Of a stretch of DNA of 19,074 bases, positions 14,352 through 19,074 are shown in pieces (the first letter of the stretch is position 1; each line of letters opens with the position of its first letter). A program made the position numbers and the translations under genes. The stretch is taken from positions 1 through 19,074 of the forward strand of contig JAZLDV010000009.1 of assembly GCA_045614925.1 (NCBI GenBank), read 5' to 3'. The DNA is from JAZLDV01 sp045614925 (GTDB taxonomy: Bacteria; Bacillota_I; Bacilli_A; Erysipelotrichales; Coprobacillaceae). The notes beneath the pieces are model-generated. The model did no database searches. It was given only the letters and a program-made list of their open reading frames with translations, and had not been told where the DNA came from.

Positions 14352-14466
14352 ACTTTAAAATGTAAACGTGGGATTATAAAATGATTAATAAACAAATGCT
14401 TATAGGTTTACATCGATTAATATAGAGGTAATAGGATGTGTTGTTGTTAAATATTATTCTAAGTAT

Positions 14467-14550
14467 ATGAAGAGTATTATAATATTTGTATTAGGATTTT
14501 TAGTTTTGTTCATTATAGATTATATTTTGAAAAGATTTTTAGAAAAATAA
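14467..14550 (+). CDS. Possible 27-residue membrane peptide
   Basis: The frame runs from ATG to TAA and encodes MKSIIIFVLGFLVLFIIDYI plus LKRFLEK: a single hydrophobic helix with a charged, Lys-rich tail. The stop lies 7 bases before a strong terminator, as expected for a real short gene. The layout (short hydrophobic helix, charged C-terminus, own terminator) resembles small type I toxin-like or regulatory membrane peptides, but no family is recognised. Against it: no SD precedes the ATG. Upstream, an SD-like AGAGGT (14425-14429 region) precedes a four-codon frame Met-Cys-Cys-Cys-stop (14436-14450), and a 14-codon frame lies at 14381-14425. The 466-base interval 14255-14720 holds nothing else that looks coding. 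Confidence 0.3.
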   Translation: MKSIIIFVLGFLVLFIIDYILKRFLEK

Positions 14551-14557
14551 TATATGT

Positions 14558-14593
14558 GGTGGGATATTAAAATATGATATCCCACCTTTTTTT
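14558..14593 (+). terminator. Strong terminator of an orphan transcription unit
   Basis: 10-bp GC-containing perfect stem GGTGGGATAT / ATATCCCACC (14558-14567 / 14577-14586), 9-nt loop and 7 Ts (14587-14593). The hydrolase operon already ended at 14303, so this one terminates a separate short transcript from within 14304-14550. Confidence 0.9.
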
Positions 14594-14610
14594 AATATAA
14601 ATAAATATTC

Positions 14611-14640
14611 AAAAAAAGTAAGCGGTTTACTTCTTTTTTT
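14611..14640. terminator. Possible bidirectional A/T-rich terminator before bipA
   Basis: AAGTAA / TTACTT (14616-14621 / 14627-14632) closes a GCGGT loop, flanked by 5 As on the left and, after one C, 7 Ts on the right. It could terminate in either direction. It lies 31 bases beyond the stronger terminator at 14558-14593 and just upstream of the bipA promoter. Confidence 0.4.
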
Positions 14641-14663
14641 ATCGATTTTATCATGATATTTTA

Positions 14664-14691
14664 TTGAAATTTGATATTGTTGTGATATAAT
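14664..14691 (+). promoter_or_regulatory. Promoter of bipA/typA
   Basis: TTGAAA (14664-14669), 16-base spacer, TATAAT (14686-14691) preceded by TG-A, so it has both a -35 and an extended -10. Start is expected near 14698, which excludes the in-frame ATG at 14694 as the translation start. Confidence 0.75.
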
Positions 14692-14720
14692 CTATGAGCA
14701 TAAAAAGGGAGCGAAAAATC

Positions 14721-16544
14721 ATGAATAACATTAGAAATATAGCGATTATTGCGCACGTTGACCATGGTAAAACAACATTGGTTGACCAATTATTAAAATT
14801 ATCAGGAACATTAAAAGAAAATGAACAGATTGCTGATAGAGTTATGGATAGTAATAGTATTGAAAGGGAAAGAGGTATTACTATTTTAGCTAAAAATACA
14901 GCAATTAATTATAAAGATTATAGAATTAATATTATGGATACTCCAGGCCATGCAGACTTCGGTGGGGAAGTAGAACGTATTATGAACATGGTTGATGGTG
15001 TATTATTAGTTGTTGATGCATATGAAGGGACTATGCCTCAAACTCGATTTGTTTTAAAGAAAGCATTAGAAGCAAAAGTAAAACCTATCGTAGTTATTAA
15101 TAAAGTAGATAGACCAGTTGTAAGAATTGAAGAAGTAATGGATGAAGTTCTAGAATTATTTATGGAATTAGGTGCAGATGATGAACAGTTAGAATTCCCA
15201 ACTGTATTTGTTTCTGCATTAATGGGAACATCAAGTTTAGATTCTGATATTTCTACACAAGTAAACAATATGGATTGTTTATTTGATATGGTTATTGAAC
15301 ATATTCCTGCCCCAGAGGTAGATGTTGAAGGTGGTTTACAATTCCAGCCAGCATTATTAGATTATAATGATTATGTAGGACGTATTGGAATTGGACGTAT
15401 TCAAAGAGGAAAAATGAAAGTAAATGAATCTGTTGTTTGTTTAAGAGCAGATGGAACAAAATCACAATTTAGAATTCAAAAATTATTTGGATTTATTGGT
15501 TTAAATAGAATTGAAGTTCAAGAAGCAAAAGCAGGAGATATTGTTGCGATTGCTGGTTTAGCTGATATTGGAGTAGGTGAAACTGTATGTAACTTAGGAA
15601 ATGAAGAAGCATTACCATTACTTAGAGTAGATGAACCTACAATTCAAATGGTATTTGGTACAAATACTTCTCCTTTTGCAGGGAAAGATGGTAAATTTGT
15701 AACTGCAAGTAAGATTGAAGATCGTTTATTTAAAGAAACAAATAGAGATGTGTCTTTAAAAATTGAAAGAATTGCAAATAGTGAAGAATGGATTGTTTCA
15801 GGACGTGGAGAATTACATTTATCTATTCTTATTGAAAATATGAGAAGAGAAGGTTATGAATTACAAGTTTCTAAACCTAAAGTTATTATTAAAGAAATTG
15901 ATGGTGTGAAATGTGAACCATATGAAGAAGTATTTATTGAAGCACCTGATGAATGTATTGGAAGTGTTATTGAATCTTTAGGATATAGAAGAGGATCATT
16001 AGAAAATATGGAATCTGATAATGGTATGACTAAAGTTCATTATATTATTCCATCACGTGGATTAATTGGATTTATGACTAACTTCTTAACTATGACTAAA
16101 GGTTATGGTATTATTAACCATTCTTATTTAGAATATAGACCAATGGAAGGTGAATCTGTTGGTGAAAGACAATTAGGTGTATTAGTATCTATTGATGCAG
16201 GACAATCTACTGCTTATGCATTAGGTGGAGTAGAAGATCGTGGTGTTATGTTTATTGCTCCAGGTGTAGAAGTATATGAAGGAATGATTGTTGGAGAACA
16301 TAGTAGAGATAATGACTTAGTTGTTAATGTAACAAAAGGAAAACAATTAACAAATACACGTTCTTCTTCTAAAGATTCAACAGTTGTATTAAAGAAACCA
16401 AGAGCATTTAACTTAGAAACATGCTTAGATTATATTAATGATGATGAGTTAGTAGAAGTAACTCCAAATCATATTCGTTTAAGAAAACGTTTATTAACTG
16501 AAAACGAAAGAAGAAAAGCTTATTCATTAAAAATGAAAGGATAA
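14721..16544 (+). CDS. typA: Ribosome-associated GTPase BipA/TypA
   Basis: 607 residues, full length. It is an EF-G-like translational GTPase. G1 is AHVDHGKT (11-18), G2 contains RGITI (51-55), G3 is DTPGH (73-77), and G4 is NKVD (127-130). Domain II, EF-G-like domains III and V, and the BipA-specific C-terminal domain containing TRSSSKD and RKRLLTENERRKA follow. It binds 70S ribosomes and aids 50S assembly and growth under cold or stress. ATG 14721 has GGGAG (14707-14711) upstream and gives the usual N-terminus MNNIRNIAIIAHVDHG. The gene is monocistronic; a perfect 24-bp palindrome covers its stop codon. Confidence 0.97.
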   Translation: MNNIRNIAIIAHVDHGKTTLVDQLLKLSGTLKENEQIADRVMDSNSIERERGITILAKNTAINYKDYRINIMDTPGHADFGGEVERIMNMVDGVLLVVDAYEGTMPQTRFVLKKALEAKVKPIVVINKVDRPVVRIEEVMDEVLELFMELGADDEQLEFPTVFVSALMGTSSLDSDISTQVNNMDCLFDMVIEHIPAPEVDVEGGLQFQPALLDYNDYVGRIGIGRIQRGKMKVNESVVCLRADGTKSQFRIQKLFGFIGLNRIEVQEAKAGDIVAIAGLADIGVGETVCNLGNEEALPLLRVDEPTIQMVFGTNTSPFAGKDGKFVTASKIEDRLFKETNRDVSLKIERIANSEEWIVSGRGELHLSILIENMRREGYELQVSKPKVIIKEIDGVKCEPYEEVFIEAPDECIGSVIESLGYRRGSLENMESDNGMTKVHYIIPSRGLIGFMTNFLTMTKGYGIINHSYLEYRPMEGESVGERQLGVLVSIDAGQSTAYALGGVEDRGVMFIAPGVEVYEGMIVGEHSRDNDLVVNVTKGKQLTNTRSSSKDSTVVLKKPRAFNLETCLDYINDDELVEVTPNHIRLRKRLLTENERRKAYSLKMKG

Positions 16545-16557
16545 TATTATCCTTTCA
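16534..16557. terminator. 24-bp perfect palindrome across the bipA stop codon
   Basis: TGAAAGGATAAT / ATTATCCTTTCA (16534-16545 / 16546-16557) is an uninterrupted palindrome. On the plus strand it is followed by A7, not Ts. On the minus strand it is followed by TTTTT, so by sequence it is a better leftward terminator, though it may still stabilise the bipA mRNA 3' end. Confidence 0.45.
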
Positions 16558-16608
16558 AAAAAAGTATGAAAAAAAGTAATAAAATTGATTAAAAATTAAA
16601 AAAATGAT

Positions 16609-16637
16609 TTGCCTTTAGTGTTGAATAGTGATATATT
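16609..16637 (+). promoter_or_regulatory. Promoter of the DUF6465 gene
   Basis: TTGCCT (16609-16614), 17-base spacer and TATATT (16632-16637) preceded by TG-A, combining a -35 with an extended -10. The leader is about 50 nt, longer than most in this window, ending in the SD GGGAGGAT (16680-16687). Confidence 0.7.
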
Positions 16638-16693
16638 GATTCACGTATCGTAAAAAAGGTAGTAATTAACAATAAAAATGGGAGGATACATAA

Positions 16694-16912
16694 ATGAAAA
16701 CTAAATTACAAGTTCAATATAACAATAAAAATGTAGAAACTAATGAATTAGAAAAATTAGTAAAAGAAGAATTAAAAGCTCAAGGTGTTAAAATGAACAC
16801 TATTGAAACTTTAGAAATCTACTTCAAACCAGAAGATTCTTCAGTATACTATGTAGCAACAACTAAAACTGAAGAAGTTATTGGAAATACTGAACCATTA
16901 ACAGTTGAATAA
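16694..16912 (+). CDS. DUF6465 family small protein
   Basis: 72 residues, the usual size. The N-terminal strand KTKLQVQYNNKNVET, a helix ELEKLVKEELKAQG, and the strand pair TLEIYFKPEDSSVYYVA match what I recall of DUF6465, a small cytosolic protein family common in gut Firmicutes with no known function. Codon choice differs from neighbours: it uses AAC, ATC, TAC and TTC where other genes here use the T-ending forms, suggesting strong translation. Together with the good promoter, near-ideal SD and tight terminator, this points to high expression (inference). Confidence 0.85.
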   Translation: MKTKLQVQYNNKNVETNELEKLVKEELKAQGVKMNTIETLEIYFKPEDSSVYYVATTKTEEVIGNTEPLTVE

Positions 16913-16918
16913 AAACAT

Positions 16919-16948
16919 AAAAATCCGTACATAATGTACGGATTTTTT
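16919..16948. terminator. Bidirectional terminator between convergent genes
   Basis: 12-bp stem AAAAATCCGTAC / GTACGGATTTTT (16919-16930 / 16936-16947) with a 5-nt loop, A-rich on the left and T-rich on the right. It serves the DUF6465 gene rightward and the nitroreductase leftward; the nitroreductase stop codon (16947-16949 on the complement) overlaps its edge. Confidence 0.88.
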
Positions 16949-17486
16949 ATTTTATAATGTGAATTCTTGATGCATCTTTATCTTTAGAGATTTTACAATC
17001 ATCTGCATATCCTAGTGACATACATCCTACGACAATATGATCTTCAGGAATACCAAAAGAAGATAAGATAGCTCTTACTTTAGTAGCGTTTTGTGTATCT
17101 CTTAATTGATTAATCCAGCAAGATCCAATGTTTAAAGATGTTGCGGCTAAAAACATATTTTCTAAAATACAGCTTCCATCTTCTATTCTTCTTGTATAAT
17201 CTTTTGGACCACTGACTAATACTAGCATTGGACTATTATATGCACAGTGGTAATCATCAGGTTTATTTAATCCTTGAGAGTTCATTTCTAGTTTAATTTC
17301 ATGTGCTAATCTATCTACATCTTCTTTTTTTGTAAGAGCATAGATGTGACATAGTTTTGAATTTAATGCTGTAGGAGCAAACAAGCCAGCCTGTAATATT
17401 AGGTTTAAATCGTCTTCGTTGATAGGGACCTGTTTGTATTTTCGACAGCTATAACGTTTTGATATAGTTAGTAATGTATTATTCAT
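16947..17486 (-). CDS. Nitroreductase family protein
   Basis: 179 residues, the only minus-strand gene. The N-terminal FMN-binding segment is SKRYSCRKYKQVPI (9-22), and QAGLFAPTALNSKL (31-44) is the APSA.N-type second motif. NMFLAATSLNIGSCWINQL (109-127) is the conserved core helix and loop, and VGCMSLGYADD (152-162) the C-terminal flavin contact. It should be a cytosolic FMN-dependent NAD(P)H oxidoreductase of the NfsA/NfsB-like fold; the natural substrate is unknown. The chosen ATG (A at 17486) follows the SD GAGGTGAT (complement of 17490-17497); an in-frame GTG 9 bases upstream lies within that SD. Confidence 0.92.
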   Translation of the reverse strand: MNNTLLTISKRYSCRKYKQVPINEDDLNLILQAGLFAPTALNSKLCHIYALTKKEDVDRLAHEIKLEMNSQGLNKPDDYHCAYNSPMLVLVSGPKDYTRRIEDGSCILENMFLAATSLNIGSCWINQLRDTQNATKVRAILSSFGIPEDHIVVGCMSLGYADDCKISKDKDASRIHIIK

Positions 17487-17504
17487 TGATATCACCTCAA
17501 ATAT

Positions 17505-17532
17505 ATTATATTATTAATAAATGGAAAATCAA
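17505..17532 (-). promoter_or_regulatory. Promoter of the nitroreductase gene
   Basis: On the minus strand, TTGATT (17532-17527), 16-base spacer, and TATAAT (17510-17505). The expected start near 17498 falls at the SD, giving a leader of about 12 nt. Confidence 0.65.
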
Positions 17533-17551
17533 TGAATAGTTCATATGATTA

Positions 17552-17560
17552 TGTTATACT
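17552..17560 (+). promoter_or_regulatory. Extended -10 promoter of the WG-repeat lipoprotein gene
   Basis: TG-T-TATACT (TATACT 17555-17560), divergent from the nitroreductase promoter and not overlapping it. The leader is about 18 nt with the SD GGAGG at 17572-17576. Confidence 0.55.
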
Positions 17561-17584
17561 AAGGGTGAAGTGGAGGTTGATTTT

Positions 17585-19074
17585 ATGAAAAAATTATTCT
17601 TTATGCTTGCACTTACTTTACTTGTAAGTGGATGTCAGTTTGCAAAAGATGAAAATACTTTTATGTTAACAAAAGATCAGAGTGTCTATGCTTTATATGA
17701 TACTAAAGGAGATGACAAGACTGATTTTAAATATAAAGAGTTTGAGAAGATTGATGGTGTAGGATATCTTGTCACTGATAAAGATGGTCAAAGAGGTCTT
17801 ATTTCTCTTCATGGAAAAGATATTATTCCTTGTGGAGAGTATGAAACAATAGAGAGAGTAGGATCATTATTTTACGGAACAAAAAAAGTTGAAGAAGGCG
17901 AAGAAAAACAACCAGATATCTTATTTGAAGTAAAGCTTTTTAATAGAGCGAATGGGGCTTGTGCTATTACTGTAAGTGGTGATGTTAAGGGAACATTTGT
18001 GGTAAAAGCAGGAGATCAAAGTGATAGTCTAGAAAAGAAATCTTTTAATAAAAGTGTATCGACAATTTTAGGTACAGGTGCAGGAACACATGATGTAAAG
18101 ATTGTTGGTAAAAATGTGTCTGATAAAGATGGAAATAAAACAAAAGAGATTGTTTTAACTGGTAAAATTAAAGTAACTAAAAAAGGTAAACAGACAACAT
18201 CTTATTTAAGAACTGTAAAAGAAAAAACAAAAGAAGAATTAGAATTAGAAAAATATTGTGATAGTAATTTATATGTACTAAATAATGAAGGAAAAGTGTT
18301 ATATAGTGCAAGTGAAGAGTTAAGAATTAAAAATGAAGGTTTACCTATTATTAAGAAAGCAGACCAATATATTGTTTTAGATCAAAATGGTGAAGAATTA
18401 TATAATGGTCAGGAAAGTGTTAAATACGCACATTGTTATGGTAATGTTTCATTATTAGGATTAAATGATAAAGGTTATATTTATTATACAGATCTAGAAG
18501 ATGGAAAAACTAAGAAAGAATTAGAAGTTGAATACAATGGACAATTAGAATTTAAAATGTGTACTTCGCGTTATGCTGTATTATATGATAATGTAGGAAA
18601 GAAAGTTATTGTAGCAGATATGTTAAAACATACGACAATGCTTTTAGCATTAACTATTGATCATGCTTATTTAGATGATGCAAATAATATTATTATTGAA
18701 TCAAATGGAAATAAGTATACATATGATCCAAATAATGTTTCATTAGTTAAAATTGGAAGTTTTTATCAAAATGGAACATTATATGCATTGAAAAATGAAA
18801 GTGTTTATGGACCACATTATTTATATAAAGGATCTGAGTTAAGTGCAGAATTACAAAATTGTCAGTTATATCCTGCTGCTAAATTAATTTATTCAGAAAT
18901 CTTCCCTGTTTATGTGCAAGATGAAGGATATACATATTACAATTTTGAAGGTGTTAATGTTATTAAAGAAATTTATAAAGAAGCATCTCCATTTGATGAA
19001 TGTATGAGTGCAGTTGTAAAAACAAATGATGCAGGATATTCATTAATTAATGAAAAAGGAGAAGTAGTAACATC
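17585..19074 (+). CDS. WG-repeat-like lipoprotein, cut by the window end
   Basis: At least 496 residues; the frame is open to the window edge. The signal peptide MKKLFFMLALTLLVSGC ends in a lipobox with lipidated Cys17, so the protein should be surface-anchored. Repeats of the WG/KWG type can be read: GQRGLISLHGKDIIPCGEYE near 68-87, weaker copies in the middle, and GYSLINEKGEVV at the visible end. This family forms propeller- or solenoid-like surface domains of unknown ligand. Between the first and later repeats (about residues 113-206) lies a different stretch, Gly/Lys/Thr-rich with alternating strands, that looks like an inserted beta-sandwich domain (inference). The SD GGAGG is 8 bases before ATG 17585. 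Confidence 0.88.
   Translation, partial: MKKLFFMLALTLLVSGCQFAKDENTFMLTKDQSVYALYDTKGDDKTDFKYKEFEKIDGVGYLVTDKDGQRGLISLHGKDIIPCGEYETIERVGSLFYGTKKVEEGEEKQPDILFEVKLFNRANGACAITVSGDVKGTFVVKAGDQSDSLEKKSFNKSVSTILGTGAGTHDVKIVGKNVSDKDGNKTKEIVLTGKIKVTKKGKQTTSYLRTVKEKTKEELELEKYCDSNLYVLNNEGKVLYSASEELRIKNEGLPIIKKADQYIVLDQNGEELYNGQESVKYAHCYGNVSLLGLNDKGYIYYTDLEDGKTKKELEVEYNGQLEFKMCTSRYAVLYDNVGKKVIVADMLKHTTMLLALTIDHAYLDDANNIIIESNGNKYTYDPNNVSLVKIGSFYQNGTLYALKNESVYGPHYLYKGSELSAELQNCQLYPAAKLIYSEIFPVYVQDEGYTYYNFEGVNVIKEIYKEASPFDECMSAVVKTNDAGYSLINEKGEVVT

Noticed and set aside
14694..14720. Longer N-terminus for BipA starting at ATG 14694
   Set aside because: It lies upstream of the predicted transcription start and lacks an SD; ATG 14721 gives the normal family start.
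1..19074. CRISPR array, tRNA, rRNA, insertion sequence or prophage genes
   Set aside because: No regularly spaced repeats, no cloverleaf or rRNA-like stretches, and no transposase, integrase or phage structural proteins were seen on either strand.

Overview
The window is AT-rich (roughly 30% GC by eye) chromosomal DNA of a low-GC Gram-positive bacterium. Three things support this: strong AGGAGG-type ribosome binding sites, many short hairpin-plus-U-tract terminators, and the conserved Firmicutes order DUF2232 (YybS-like) - gdpP - rplI - replicative helicase. Codon use and protein style suggest Erysipelotrichia or a similar gut Firmicute, but this is only an impression. No rRNA, tRNA, insertion sequence or CRISPR array is visible. 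All genes but one are on the plus strand.

Layout. (1) 1-2433: two unrecognised proteins in a 1-nt-overlapping operon. They look like diverged relatives of each other (beta-rich core, then coiled coil), and the second has a HicA-like tail. (2) 2507-3722: alanine dehydrogenase with its own promoter and terminator. (3) 3762-5168: a DUF2500 membrane protein split by a one-base frameshift, followed by a lipoprotein. (4) 5171-6336: a flavodoxin-fold reductase, then a DUF454 membrane protein whose leader carries two copies of GTTAG-N6-CTAAC, a candidate operator pair. (5) 6356-11734: the core operon of DUF2232 protein, GdpP (c-di-AMP phosphodiesterase), ribosomal protein L9 and DnaB-type helicase, followed by thymidine kinase. 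(6) 11735-12053: a non-coding stretch with two consecutive candidate small RNAs, each showing C-rich loops and ending in a strong terminator. (7) 12071-14303: HAD phosphatase, SGNH/GDSL esterase and alpha/beta hydrolase. (8) 14304-14593: an orphan unit with its own terminator and a possible 27-residue membrane peptide. (9) 14664-16544: the GTPase BipA/TypA. (10) 16609-16947: a small DUF6465 protein that looks highly expressed. (11) 16947-17486, minus strand: a nitroreductase. (12) 17552 to the end: a WG-repeat-like lipoprotein cut by the window edge.

How it fits together. The central block joins translation (L9), replication (helicase), nucleotide salvage (Tdk) and c-di-AMP turnover (GdpP), as in many Firmicutes. 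The surrounding genes are mostly small independent units, each with a compact promoter lying almost on top of its ribosome binding site. The least explained parts are the opening gene pair, the twin C-rich small RNA candidates, the palindrome pair before the DUF454 gene, the broken DUF2500 gene, and the orphan unit before bipA.
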